A stretch of 64,000 bases of DNA from Bacteroides salyersiae WAL 10018 = DSM 18765 = JCM 12988 (GCF_000381365.1 NZ_KB905466.1:1509207-1573206), one strand, 5' to 3'; shown: positions 27,113 through 35,278, counted from the stretch's first letter. Program-made: numbers and translations. The notes: a model not told the origin generated them from the letters alone.

Positions 27113-27202
27113 TATGCTAAAGTTATAGATGCGAAATTAAGTAACGATATGGAATTACTGGCACAGAAAATTAATACGAAAAAGGTAACTGCTGCCATAT
27201 AA
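27113..27202 (+). pseudogene. int: ICE integrase, 3' fragment (last 28 codons)
   Basis: In frame from the TAT that completes the catalytic Tyr codon, it reads AKVIDAKLSNDMELLAQKI and so on to TAA. This is the usual C-terminus of Bacteroides tyrosine integrases and is exactly what the 16787-17953 gene lacks. Joined, they give about 410 residues, normal for the family. The fragment cannot be expressed while the nested element is present. Confidence 0.88.
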
Positions 27203-27210
27203 AAGATTAG

Positions 27211-27237
27211 GAACTGGTCACGATTTGTGACCAGTTC
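27211..27237. promoter_or_regulatory. Perfect palindromic operator upstream of the ORF6N gene
   Basis: The 11-bp arms GAACTGGTCAC and GTGACCAGTTC flank 5 bp. The core GGTCAC-N5-GTGACC recurs inside the ORF6N gene (27460-27486). It is located 40 bp before the start codon and is probably a binding site for the ORF6N protein. Confidence 0.65.
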
Positions 27238-27277
27238 TAAAGATAACTTATCACTTAACAACTTAAAATATTGAATT

Positions 27278-27820
27278 ATGGATTTACAAATCATTCAAAA
27301 CAAGATTTATGAAATTAGGGGTTGCAGGGTTATGCTCGATAGCGACCTTGCGGCACTTTATCAGGTGGAAACAAAAGCGTTGAAACAGGCTGTTAAACGT
27401 AATATAGAACGTTTCCCCGAAGATTTTATGTTTGAACTGACAAAGGAAGAAGTGGAATGTTTAAGGTCACAAATTGTGACCTTAAAGAATAATCCCGATG
27501 AAATGGAAGCAGCAGCCGGTTCAAAACGTGGCAAACATACCAAGTATTTGCCTTATGTTTTCACGCAGGAAGGTGTAGCGGCTTTATCGGGTGTGTTACG
27601 TAGTCCTATTGCCATACAGGTGAATATTTCCATCATGCGGGCATTCGTAGCCTTGCGTCAAATGATAACAGGCTATCAGGAACTACTAAAGCGTATTGAA
27701 GAACTGGAAGAAAGTACGGATGCACAATTCAGCGAGATATACCAAGCACTGACCCAATTACTAAGCAAGCCCGAACCGAAGCCACGCAAACCGATAGGAT
27801 ATAGAACCTATGACGAATAA
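27278..27820 (+). CDS. ORF6N domain DNA-binding protein
   Basis: 180 residues. The N-terminal ORF6N domain (IIQNKIYEIRGCRVMLDSDLAALYQVETKALKQAVKRNIERFPEDFMFEL) is the phage/ICE-type DNA-binding module related to KilA-N. It is followed by VFTQEGVAALSGVLRSPIAIQVNISIMRAFV and a C-terminal coiled coil (about 125-160). It probably represses or activates genes of the ICE. A palindrome precedes it and a second copy of the same dyad lies within its codons for LRSQIVTLK, which suggests autoregulation. The role is inferred. Confidence 0.85.
   Translation: MDLQIIQNKIYEIRGCRVMLDSDLAALYQVETKALKQAVKRNIERFPEDFMFELTKEEVECLRSQIVTLKNNPDEMEAAAGSKRGKHTKYLPYVFTQEGVAALSGVLRSPIAIQVNISIMRAFVALRQMITGYQELLKRIEELEESTDAQFSEIYQALTQLLSKPEPKPRKPIGYRTYDE
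27460..27486. promoter_or_regulatory. 27-bp perfect palindrome inside the ORF6N gene
   Basis: The 13-bp arms TTTAAGGTCACAA and TTGTGACCTTAAA flank one base. It shares GGTCAC-N5-GTGACC with the upstream dyad at 27217-27232. Confidence 0.65.
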
Positions 27821-27968
27821 CGGTTTAAGGTATTCGGTTGTCTAAGGGGTGCCACCAGTGATACCCCTTTTTCAGTTCCCTAAAGTAATGTATCTCAATC
27901 ACAAATTTTAGCAAAGTTACAGCCCGGTGGGGACAAATACCAAATCCGAGCCGTTCCGGTTTTCTAAA

Positions 27969-27996
27969 AAATCTCCACACCTACGGGTCGTATTTT
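27969..27996 (+). promoter_or_regulatory. Conserved leader motif upstream of radC (copy 1)
   Basis: ATCTCCACACCT-CGGGT-GTATTT type motif that recurs at 28681-28707 in front of ardA with two differences. Neither copy is in a gene. It may be an operator or part of an RNA leader. The gap 27821-28078 holds nothing else that I can name. Confidence 0.6.
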
Positions 27997-28078
27997 TTGA
28001 AAAGATATGGTTGAAGTCCCCGCCAAACTGTGGGTGTCCGGCAAAATTTCTTATTGTTTAATTTAAATTTCAGTAGTC

Positions 28079-28531
28079 ATGAAAACAACAGAATTTACCA
28101 TGCCGGAAATCACTATCTCTTATAAAGACAATGTAAAAGCATCCGAAAGGGTGAAAATACTCTCATCCGAAACGTCCTGTTCTTACCTGAAACCGTTCTA
28201 TGCGGAATGTATGGAACACCACGAAGAAAGTTATGTAATGTTCCTCAACCGGGCTAACAAGGCTTTAGGCGTTTCCCTTATCTCTAAAGGTGGCATGGCT
28301 GAAACTTTTATGGACGTGAAAATCATCCTGCAAACCGCCCTAAAAGTCCACGCTTCGGGGATAATCCTCTCACATAACCACCCATCGGGCAACCTGCGTT
28401 CGAGCGAACCGGACAAACAAATCACCTCAAAAATAAAAGAAGCCTGCAATGTCTTGGATTTACACCTGTTAGACCATATCATCCTGACAGAAGAAAGCTA
28501 TTACAGTTTTGCAGACGAGGGGCTTTTATAA
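28079..28531 (+). CDS. radC: RadC-family JAB-domain protein
   Basis: 150 residues, which is the C-terminal half of full-length RadC (the HhH domain is missing), as usual for mobile-element copies. The JAB/MPN metal site is visible: Glu in the early strand, SHNHPSGNLRSSEPDKQITSKIKEAC (HxH...S...D) and LLDHIILTEESYYSFADEG at the end. The biochemical role in the element is unsettled. It is often linked to anti-restriction and DNA-processing cargo, as here next to ardA. Confidence 0.9.
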   Translation: MKTTEFTMPEITISYKDNVKASERVKILSSETSCSYLKPFYAECMEHHEESYVMFLNRANKALGVSLISKGGMAETFMDVKIILQTALKVHASGIILSHNHPSGNLRSSEPDKQITSKIKEACNVLDLHLLDHIILTEESYYSFADEGLL

Positions 28532-28680
28532 GCCCTTTTTTTACTCTCTCATTACCCAATACAAAAAGCCTGATGGCTTTTACTTCTATCCTCTTAAACA
28601 AGAGAAAAATTTTCCCTAAAACTGATTGGAACATTGTCAAAGGTATATCCGTGCCTGTTACTGTTCAAATTATTTTTTAG

Positions 28681-28707
28681 AAATCTCCACACCTGCGGGT
28701 AGTATTT
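28681..28707 (+). promoter_or_regulatory. Conserved leader motif upstream of ardA (copy 2)
   Basis: Second copy of the 27969-27996 motif, 123 bp before the ardA start. The rest of the 28532-28829 gap shows no gene. Confidence 0.6.
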
Positions 28708-28829
28708 CATAAATAATAATTTGCCCTGTACCATTCCCGAACCTTTGAAAAGACAATGCTCCCATTCAGTTAAAGGAAAAATTTATGTGGTGGGCGACAA
28801 GCGATGTAAACAATTAAAATACAAAAGTC

Positions 28830-29363
28830 ATGGAAGCAGTAACATTATCAGAAGCAAGAGTTTATGTAGGTACGTATGCCAAGTATAACAACGGTTCACT
28901 TTTCGGCAAGTGGTTAGACCTTTCCGACTATTCGGATAAGGACAAATTTTTGGAAGCGTGCCGGGAACTCCACGAGGACGAGCAAGACCCGGAATTTATG
29001 TTTCAGGACATCGAGGACATACCCGAAGCCCTGATTTCCGAAAGTTGGCTTTCTAATAAGTTCTTTGAGCTACGGGATGCCATCGAAAAACTAAGCGAAA
29101 CCGAGCAGGAAGCGTTTTTCGTATGGTGCGACCATCACAACAGTGATATAAGCGAAGAGGATGCAGACGACCTTGTTTCTTCCTTTGAGGACGAATATCA
29201 GGGAGAATATAAAGACGAGGAAGATTACGCCTATGAAATCGTAGAGGAATGTTACGAACTGCCGGAGTTCGCAAAGACCTACTTTGATTATTCGGCTTTT
29301 GCCCGTGACCTGTTTATGACTGATTACTGGATGGAAGACGGTTTTGTTTTCCGTTGTGCCTGA
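28830..29363 (+). CDS. ardA: Antirestriction protein ArdA
   Basis: 177 residues, highly acidic, a DNA mimic that inhibits type I restriction enzymes on entry into a new host. Family signs are ARVYVGTYAKYNNGSLFGKWLDLSDY at the N-terminus, LHEDEQDPEFMFQDIE and YDEVVEECYELPEFAKTYFDYSAFARDLFMTDY-like segments at the C-terminus. Length is normal. It follows radC and shares its leader motif, so both may be induced together. Confidence 0.92.
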   Translation: MEAVTLSEARVYVGTYAKYNNGSLFGKWLDLSDYSDKDKFLEACRELHEDEQDPEFMFQDIEDIPEALISESWLSNKFFELRDAIEKLSETEQEAFFVWCDHHNSDISEEDADDLVSSFEDEYQGEYKDEEDYAYEIVEECYELPEFAKTYFDYSAFARDLFMTDYWMEDGFVFRCA

Positions 29364-29371
29364 TTACTAAC

Positions 29372-29391
29372 CGGGTGGAGCAATCCACCCG
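29372..29391 (+). terminator. GCAA-loop hairpin after ardA
   Basis: CGGGTGGA pairs with TCCACCCG over a GCAA tetraloop, 9 bp after the ardA stop. There is no T-run, so it may stabilise an mRNA end rather than terminate. Confidence 0.55.
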
Positions 29392-29406
29392 CAACACACC
29401 AAGACA

Positions 29407-29619
29407 GTGAAAGTAAATAATAAGATAGCGACTTTTTTACGATGGTTCATACTTGCTTTTATCATCTATCAGGCAGCCACCAGCACCGCCGGAATGTGGA
29501 TAGCCCTAATCATAGGCTTTTATATAGTTCGGTTCTTTCTCTGGCTGTTTATCTCTGCCGTTTACTTGTTTTGTATGGCGATTATTTTCATTGTGTTGCT
29601 CTCATTTTTGATTATCTGA
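29407..29619 (+). CDS. Small membrane protein
   Basis: 70 residues with an N-terminal charged segment and then nearly continuous hydrophobic sequence (about residues 10-70, two or three passes). It follows ardA by 43 bp in the same direction. No family is recognised. Confidence 0.6.
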   Translation: MKVNNKIATFLRWFILAFIIYQAATSTAGMWIALIIGFYIVRFFLWLFISAVYLFCMAIIFIVLLSFLII

Positions 29620-29642
29620 TAACTCTTGTAAATTATAACGAT

Positions 29643-29750
29643 ATGGAAACTTTAAACAAAAACGGGGTAAGCATTCCCCAAATACTGGGAGAAGAAAAAT
29701 ATATAAAATGCTGTTTAGGCGCATTCAGAGGTCAAATTCTTCTAATATAA
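29643..29750 (+). CDS. Short ORF, probable remnant of an ICE gene (35 aa)
   Basis: METLNKNGVSIPQILGEEKY starts like a conserved small ICE protein, but the frame ends after 35 codons. It is followed by a short remnant frame (29870-29950, 26 codons, MDVYEIKLSRGYFGG). The gap 29751-30117 thus seems to hold decayed gene ends at the junction with AT-rich cargo. Confidence 0.35.
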   Translation: METLNKNGVSIPQILGEEKYIKCCLGAFRGQILLI

Positions 29751-30117
29751 CTATCGGCATATAAATAATACTTTTTTCTAAAATGGAGAAATGCCTGAAA
29801 TATGTTACCAAATGCTGGACGAGTGGATAAAACGCCAAAAGTAACCATTTGTTTACATCCTATTTTCAGATGGACGTATATGAAATTAAATTGAGCCGAG
29901 GTTATTTCGGAGGTTGTTTCTATGAAGAAAGAAACATTGAAGTGGTATAGAAAATGACCTTAATCCTCATTAAGAGGAAGTTGTTATGTTGGAATGTTAT
30001 ATTGATGATTTTTCAAAATTGTAATTTATATTAAACCAAACTCTCCCCAGTTATTTTATTTTGTGAGCTTATGCGGGAAAGAAAGTTGTAAATAAACTAT
30101 TAATATAAATCTAGTGA

Positions 30118-30498
30118 TTAGAGTAACTCCATTAATTTTCTTCTTAAATCCATCTTGAATTCATTTGTAAAAAAAAGACTATCAAATAAATCCATGTTTT
30201 TTATATAGAAGTATGAACTCGTTTTGATTATTTTTACATTTATTTCTTTAGAATCAATCTTTGCAAGTTTATTTATCTCAAATTGTTTTCCATTGAAAAA
30301 ACATTGATAGAATCTATCTTGAATATTATTATTGAGCAATAAATCAAAAATAATAAACCCCTTTGATACTTTTTTAGATAATAATTCAATTTCAACATCA
30401 TGTATGTAATCATCAAGTCGAGACATACTAGTTGTCAATAATAAATATGAATATTTATTATCAGTAGTCTTTTTTAATATATAATTACTTTCCTTCAT
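30118..30498 (-). CDS. rnlB: RnlB-family antitoxin
   Basis: 126 residues, very close in size to E. coli RnlB (123). The central block (GFIIFDLLLNNNIQDRF...INKLAKID) follows the RnlB pattern of G-x-[IL]-[IL]-FDLL-x2-N, RF and AKI. It lies directly after the toxin gene (stop and ATG separated by one base), in the standard rnlA-rnlB order. It should bind and silence RnlA. The assignment rests on motif and operon layout. Confidence 0.75.
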   Translation of the reverse strand: MKESNYILKKTTDNKYSYLLLTTSMSRLDDYIHDVEIELLSKKVSKGFIIFDLLLNNNIQDRFYQCFFNGKQFEINKLAKIDSKEINVKIIKTSSYFYIKNMDLFDSLFFTNEFKMDLRRKLMELL

Positions 30499-30499
30499 G

Positions 30500-31534
30500 T
30501 CAATCTAAACAAACTTTTGCTCCCTCAATTAATTCCAATGTTTTCTTGATAATATCATCAGATTCTTGTTTTGAAATTGTTTTTGTTGTTACCACTCCTC
30601 CATCTACATGGAACAAGGCATGTCGATGAATATTATAGTACTTATATAAATTACAAATTTTGTTCTGAATTTCACTGTTTGAAATTTTTCCTTTGCCATC
30701 ATCTGTAAAAATATAGTTATTCCCACTTTTTACTATGTATTCACCAAAACCTTCTTTGGGAATTATAACATCGTTTTTTTTGAATATTTGTTTTAACACT
30801 CCTTCAAGTGCTCTTAAAACGGGGAATGCATATGCAGAATAATCCTGAAGTTCTATTCCTATCTTTGATAATGCTAAGCTAGGCGTTAAAATTACTTTTA
30901 TTTTATCTTCAATTAATCCATGTGTAGTAGGTAATTTATTTTCTAATTCACCTAAAATATCACTTGTGGTTAAATTGGTTTCATAAAAAGCTAATTGTTG
31001 CTCAATAACATCTTTAAATGGCATTAATTCTGATAACAATTCTATTACTTCATTAAATAATAACATTGGTTTTCCTTGAACTTGAAATGCATTATTTGAA
31101 TGTTTTGTAATAGTGATAGAATCACCTTGCTTCCCTTTTATACTAACAATTCTTTTTCCTTTTTGTTCAGTGTTATCATTTTTGATAGTATTACCTCCAT
31201 CAACTAAAAAGGACAGCATAGCTTCAAAATCTTCATCTCTAATACTTTTTATATAAAAGCTATTAGATTTAAACTCTTTTATCTGACAAATACTTACCAA
31301 TTGCTCTGCAATCTTCTTAGACAAATCTTGGTTTGCCCCAACTTTATAATTCAGAGTTGTTGTTCCATCCTGATTCTCGTAGATATTTAACATTGCTACG
31401 GGAGAGCCTGTAACTATAAACTTAAATATGGTTAGATTATTAGGTTTTATATCTTTAGTTACCTGGTAATTTTTAGAAAGCTCCGTATCTATGTGATTAT
31501 GTAGTTTCTCTCTATTTAATTTAAGACCTTTCAT
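30500..31534 (-). CDS. rnlA: RnlA-family toxin (RNase LS)
   Basis: 344 residues, matching RnlA (357 in E. coli), an endoribonuclease toxin that degrades mRNA after phage infection shuts off antitoxin supply. The layout fits: N-terminal domain (about 1-90), a repeated middle domain (about 95-190) and a C-terminal helical domain with the YKYYNIHRHALFHVDG motif (HxxLFH), which resembles HEPN-type catalytic Arg/His positions. It is much more AT-rich than the flanking tra genes, so it was probably acquired separately. Its promoter (-7 TATCTTTG) is just upstream. It is defence cargo between tra and ardA. Confidence 0.8.
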   Translation of the reverse strand: MKGLKLNREKLHNHIDTELSKNYQVTKDIKPNNLTIFKFIVTGSPVAMLNIYENQDGTTTLNYKVGANQDLSKKIAEQLVSICQIKEFKSNSFYIKSIRDEDFEAMLSFLVDGGNTIKNDNTEQKGKRIVSIKGKQGDSITITKHSNNAFQVQGKPMLLFNEVIELLSELMPFKDVIEQQLAFYETNLTTSDILGELENKLPTTHGLIEDKIKVILTPSLALSKIGIELQDYSAYAFPVLRALEGVLKQIFKKNDVIIPKEGFGEYIVKSGNNYIFTDDGKGKISNSEIQNKICNLYKYYNIHRHALFHVDGGVVTTKTISKQESDDIIKKTLELIEGAKVCLD

Positions 31535-31550
31535 TCATTTAAATTTTGTG

Positions 31551-31558
31551 CAAAGATA
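31551..31558 (-). promoter_or_regulatory. rnlAB promoter -7 box
   Basis: On the minus strand this reads TATCTTTG, full TAnnTTTG, 16 bp before the rnlA ATG, giving a very short leader. Confidence 0.6.
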
Positions 31559-31569
31559 CACATAAAAGT

Positions 31570-31595
31570 ACACCCAGCAATATTGTACTGGGTGT
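31570..31595 (-). terminator. Terminator at the end of the tra operon
   Basis: ACACCCAG/CTGGGTGT stem with a 10-nt loop, then ACTTTTATG in the minus direction, 27 bp after the traQ stop. It separates tra from rnlAB. Confidence 0.7.
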
Positions 31596-31621
31596 TTCTC
31601 AACATATTAATATAAAATGGT

Positions 31622-32065
31622 TTATTCTTTTTCTTTGCTATTGTTACTATTGAAAGAAAACGTCAGTTGTTCCAACTGCCCGAAACTATCCTGAAAATAC
31701 ACATCTATCGTCTGTTGGTCGGCTGATGCAGAGGTATAGTAAAGCCGGAATGTTTCACCCGGAAGCGGGTACAGGTCATTCGGCAGTAAGACCGTACCAT
31801 CCGACATTTTTAAACTTCCTGCCCCGTTCGGTTGGAAATAGCGGATGAAATACACTGTTTCCTCATAGTGTCCATCCCGGTGAAGCTGACACCTGATTTC
31901 TGCCGTTTCACCGACTTTTAATTTCTTCGGTACTGGCATCGTTTCGATACGGAACGGGTAAGACTGCTGTATATCCACGTTGTCATTACAGGCACTCACT
32001 AATAACAAGGTGGCCACCATGTAGCACCCTGTTAGTATCTTATAAATTACATTTCTCATATACAT
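31622..32065 (-). CDS. traQ: Conjugative transposon protein TraQ (DUF3872)
   Basis: 147 residues, a lipoprotein signal (LLLVSAC), then a beta-rich domain (KVGETAEIRCQLHRDGHYEETVYFIRYFQ...DLYPLPGETFRLYYTS), characteristic of TraQ of CTnDOT-type elements. It is the last tra gene. TraP, which lies between TraO and TraQ in CTnDOT, is absent. Confidence 0.88.
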   Translation of the reverse strand: MYMRNVIYKILTGCYMVATLLLVSACNDNVDIQQSYPFRIETMPVPKKLKVGETAEIRCQLHRDGHYEETVYFIRYFQPNGAGSLKMSDGTVLLPNDLYPLPGETFRLYYTSASADQQTIDVYFQDSFGQLEQLTFSFNSNNSKEKE

Positions 32066-32086
32066 TATATATAATAGGTTAGTTTA

Positions 32087-32671
32087 TCACATTATTATCT
32101 TTAGACCGATACCGAACTGTGTATGGAACTTTCCGACTGAAGAACCGAACAGGCATCTTTCCCGTGCGTTAATCAGGAACACCACCCGGTCGGTAATATA
32201 ACTTTCCAGTTCCAGCGTCAGCGCACCGCCATAGACAAAACCGTCCTTATCCGTCAGCATCGAGCCATCGGGCAGCTGCTTGTCACCCCAGTTGCTTGTT
32301 TCGTATCCGGCAAGGGCAGACAATCCGAGCGAAAGGAAAAAGGTTTTCTTCCGGTCTGAAAGGAAGTTCATATAGTAACCGCCCTCACCTGTGAACTGGC
32401 TTACGGGTATCTGTAAATCCTTATAGGGGTAATGCTTTTCGAGGTATTCCCCGCCGATAACCCACCTGTTCCCGTTTTTGGTATAGGTGGAAAGAGCCGC
32501 CCCGAAGTAATAGGCAAAATCACTTTTACTGTTCCAGTGAACACCGTCCGCCATGCCGCCCGTGACCTGCAAACCTTTCATTCCCGGCAGACATCTTTGT
32601 GCGTGTGCCTGGTTAAAAGTCAGGCACAGCGCAAAAAGGAACATCATACAGAATATCCTTTTCATGTTCAT
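32087..32671 (-). CDS. traO: Conjugative transposon protein TraO
   Basis: 194 residues with a signal peptide (to AHAQ) and alternating hydrophobic strands ending in an aromatic-rich tail (GIGLKIIM), consistent with a small outer-membrane beta-barrel. Segments RCLPGMKGLQVTGGMADG and GGEYLEKHYPYK are TraO-like. Its ATG overlaps the traN stop (ATGA), so translation is coupled. Confidence 0.9.
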   Translation of the reverse strand: MNMKRIFCMMFLFALCLTFNQAHAQRCLPGMKGLQVTGGMADGVHWNSKSDFAYYFGAALSTYTKNGNRWVIGGEYLEKHYPYKDLQIPVSQFTGEGGYYMNFLSDRKKTFFLSLGLSALAGYETSNWGDKQLPDGSMLTDKDGFVYGGALTLELESYITDRVVFLINARERCLFGSSVGKFHTQFGIGLKIIM

Positions 32672-33576
32672 TTGATTTTAAGTTCATTAATCACTTTGGC
32701 TGCCACTATATCCGAATTTTCCACCCGGATAGTTTGGTGCCTGCCCCCGTTCTTTTCCACCAGTTCGATAACCAATATCTTATCGTCAGGGATAGTGAAC
32801 TGTGGAACGGTGTACACGGTGCGGACAGTACTCTTGCCACCGATAACCAGTATCTCGTTATAGCTCCGCACCGGGTCGATAACGGTTTCCTGAATAGCCG
32901 TTCTTTTGGCTACTTTCTTATCCACAATCTTGAAACGGATAAAATCGGTATCAAACGGTACGTTTGAACTGTTCCTTATTTGTGTGTGGTAGTAGAACAG
33001 TCCGTTATGCGAATAAATGCCCTTTACCAAGAACTGCACCCCGAAACGCTTGCATCCCAAATGTTTTATTTCCCGGTCATTGTTCTTGTAGATGGACTGC
33101 ATAATCAGCTTTACCAAAAGCGGGCTTTCGTTACCCAGTTCACGGAAATAGATGTTCATCCGGGTATGGCTGAAATCTGTCGTGTCCTCATTCTCCAAGA
33201 AATCTTTCATTTCGATGTTCAGCATTTCCGGTTCGTGTGCGTATTTCGCATTAAAGGAATAAAAGCTGCCATCCTCACAGATAACGGAGAAATTGGTTTC
33301 ACCGGGAAAGCCCTCTGTCGTAGCCTTGACCCTGACAACATTTTCCGCCCCGTCCGCTTTTCCGGCGATAATGTAGTTACTGCCTAAATCCACGTACTTA
33401 ACGGCAGACGGGAAAATAATGTGTACCGTTTTTGCAAACGTCACCTGTACACCGTAAGGTGTCACCATTTGGCGGTAAGGCAGCTTCTTTGTAATGCCCT
33501 GATACAAATCGTTACTTTGTGCTTTCACTGAAACCACGCCCAAAAGCAGGGCGAACATGATAATTAACTTTTTCAT
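32668..33576 (-). CDS. traN: Conjugative transposon protein TraN (VirB9-like role)
   Basis: 302 residues with a signal peptide (VVSVKAQ). It has an N-terminal domain with TKKLPYRQMVTPYGVQVTFAKTVHIIFPSAVKYVDLGS, the hallmark of Bacteroides TraN, and a C-terminal beta domain. It is a periplasmic/outer-membrane core component of the mating channel. It overlaps traO at its end. Confidence 0.92.
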   Translation of the reverse strand: MKKLIIMFALLLGVVSVKAQSNDLYQGITKKLPYRQMVTPYGVQVTFAKTVHIIFPSAVKYVDLGSNYIIAGKADGAENVVRVKATTEGFPGETNFSVICEDGSFYSFNAKYAHEPEMLNIEMKDFLENEDTTDFSHTRMNIYFRELGNESPLLVKLIMQSIYKNNDREIKHLGCKRFGVQFLVKGIYSHNGLFYYHTQIRNSSNVPFDTDFIRFKIVDKKVAKRTAIQETVIDPVRSYNEILVIGGKSTVRTVYTVPQFTIPDDKILVIELVEKNGGRHQTIRVENSDIVAAKVINELKIK

Positions 33577-33609
33577 TTTGGATTGAAATTTTTATGGTTG
33601 ATAAATAAA

Positions 33610-34995
33610 TTACTGTTGTTTGGCGTAAAGCATCACCTGATAGTTCGCTTTCAGGTGTACTTTTACCGTTCTGAACTTCTTGGCAAGGTATTGCGACCCG
33701 CCCTGCATCAAGCCCCTTGTAATATCCATTGCGACCTGCTGCCCGGCACTTTGCGCAAAGGAAATGCTCGTACCCAGTCCCGCACCGATGTTCGCCATCG
33801 CTTCTTTGGCTGCTTCCTGTTCCAGTGACGAGGGTACGGAAAGCCCCTTTTGCCCGTCACTGTCATAAACGGCAAGTTCCACCGGAATGATGTTACCTGC
33901 ATATTCGAGCGAGGACACCAGTATGTCGAGCCGTTCCCCCTGCACTTTGGCACTTCCCGATACAAGGCTGTTTTTCGGGACAATCACATTACCTGCCTGT
34001 AACGGTTCTAACAGCCGGAGTTTAACGGTCTGCCCGTCCATAAGTGTTTGGTCGTTATGAACACACGCCCGGATAGTATTCTTTCCCATCGAATAACCAC
34101 TGCCGACCGCCGTATTAAACCCGTAATTGCGTGGCTTACTGTATTCGGTGATAAATTCGCTGTTGCTCATGGGTTGCTGCAATCCTGAAACCGTCCTGTC
34201 CGATACCGATTTTACAGGTGTGGCGTTTCCTTTGCCCTGAACGGTTGCGGACGATGCGACCTGTGCAATCTGTTCCGGTTGCGGTGGTACGCTTTGCCCG
34301 TTCTGTCCGTTCATGTATTTTGCCGCCAGTTCGTATGACTTTTCCATAAGAGCCACCTGTTCATCTATGCTGCCCGCCCCGTTTTCTTTGGCATCGAGCC
34401 GGGCAGTAAGTTCTTCCACCTGACGTTTCAGTTCCTCTTTTTCCTTGTCCTCTTTCGGCGTTTCATAGAAACTGCCTAACTGACGGTTCATGTCCCGGTA
34501 AGCCGCCGCCGAAGACTGGATAGAGGAACGGCTATTGTTCGGCGCACCCGCCCCGAAGTCTATTACATTGGTTTTCGGCTTTTCCGCCGGAGCATCATCT
34601 ATCAGGGTCAAATCTTCCCCGTTCCCGTTTTCCTCTCCGAGCGAAAAGGCAAAATCCTGTAAGGAGCGCATCTTGTCCGCCTGTTTGTTCTCCATCTGTT
34701 CCTGTTCGTAAGCTGTCTTTTTATCGCTGATTATCCCGTCCCCTTTGGGTTGCGGAATATCGGCGTTAAATCCGCCCACGCTTTCCGCCTTTGTTTCGTC
34801 CTTATCGGACGGTGCAAAAATCAGGTACATAGACCCCAAGAATACCAGTCCCATAAGCGGGTAAACCAGCATCTTCTTTCGCTGCTGTATCTGCTGGGGT
34901 GTCAGTTCCTTTTTCTCTTTTTTCTGTTTTTCAGGTTCTTTTCCCCTTGCCGTTTCCGGTGCGGGAGTTTCATTCTTCACTTCTTTTTCTTCCAT
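33610..34995 (-). CDS. traM: Conjugative transposon protein TraM (VirB10-like)
   Basis: 461 residues. A charged cytosolic N-terminus (rich in Lys/Glu) is followed by one membrane segment (KMLVYPLMGLVFLGSMYLIF, about 45-64). A disordered and coiled periplasmic stretch comes next, and the C-terminal domain (RACVHNDQTLMDGQTVKLRLLEPLQAGN...SLVSGSAKVQGERLDI) corresponds to the VirB10/TrbI fold. It links inner and outer membranes of the type IV secretion channel. It overlaps the traL end. Confidence 0.93.
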   Translation of the reverse strand: MEEKEVKNETPAPETARGKEPEKQKKEKKELTPQQIQQRKKMLVYPLMGLVFLGSMYLIFAPSDKDETKAESVGGFNADIPQPKGDGIISDKKTAYEQEQMENKQADKMRSLQDFAFSLGEENGNGEDLTLIDDAPAEKPKTNVIDFGAGAPNNSRSSIQSSAAAYRDMNRQLGSFYETPKEDKEKEELKRQVEELTARLDAKENGAGSIDEQVALMEKSYELAAKYMNGQNGQSVPPQPEQIAQVASSATVQGKGNATPVKSVSDRTVSGLQQPMSNSEFITEYSKPRNYGFNTAVGSGYSMGKNTIRACVHNDQTLMDGQTVKLRLLEPLQAGNVIVPKNSLVSGSAKVQGERLDILVSSLEYAGNIIPVELAVYDSDGQKGLSVPSSLEQEAAKEAMANIGAGLGTSISFAQSAGQQVAMDITRGLMQGGSQYLAKKFRTVKVHLKANYQVMLYAKQQ

Positions 34996-35275
34996 TGTCT
35001 GACTGATTAAAAATATTCGTACTGTCTTTACTTTGAAGTTGTAACTGCCTGATATGTTCTATCCGTATGGTTTCGCCATCCTCTTTGCCTATCCGATAAA
35101 TGGATGATACCGTAAAGTAGATGGATAGCCCGCCGAAGAACAGGAGCATAAGCAGGATTACCGCCAGCCTTATTTCCGGTGTCATGCGCCCGCACAGGTG
35201 GCGAAGTTTTTCATCCGCCCAATCTTGTATACAGGTAATTACCTGATTAACCGGAGAGAGAATTTTCCGTATCAT
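34970..35275 (-). CDS. traL: Conjugative transposon protein TraL (DUF3989)
   Basis: 101 residues with one membrane segment (LAVILLMLLFFGGLSIYFTVSSIY, about 34-57) after an N-terminal basic region including RHLCGRMTPEIR. This is the TraL pattern. It overlaps traM by 26 bp and follows traK by 3 bp. Confidence 0.88.
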   Translation of the reverse strand: MIRKILSPVNQVITCIQDWADEKLRHLCGRMTPEIRLAVILLMLLFFGGLSIYFTVSSIYRIGKEDGETIRIEHIRQLQLQSKDSTNIFNQSDNGRKRSEE

Positions 35276-35278
35276 GGC

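Larger units (their letters stand above)
17932..27114. mobile_element. Nested serine-recombinase element inserted in the ICE integrase
   Basis: The two halves of the integrase lie 9.18 kb apart. Joining bases up to TA (17930-17931) with those after TA (27113-27114) restores Q-I-Y-A-K-V in frame. The ends are imperfect inverted repeats: from the core, both read TACAA.T.TG with GGTGTAA at the same offset (17946-17952 on the left). This is expected for attL/attR of a large serine recombinase with a TA core, and such an enzyme (25246-27015) sits at the right end. The ends and core are read from sequence. Mobility is inferred. Confidence 0.88.
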
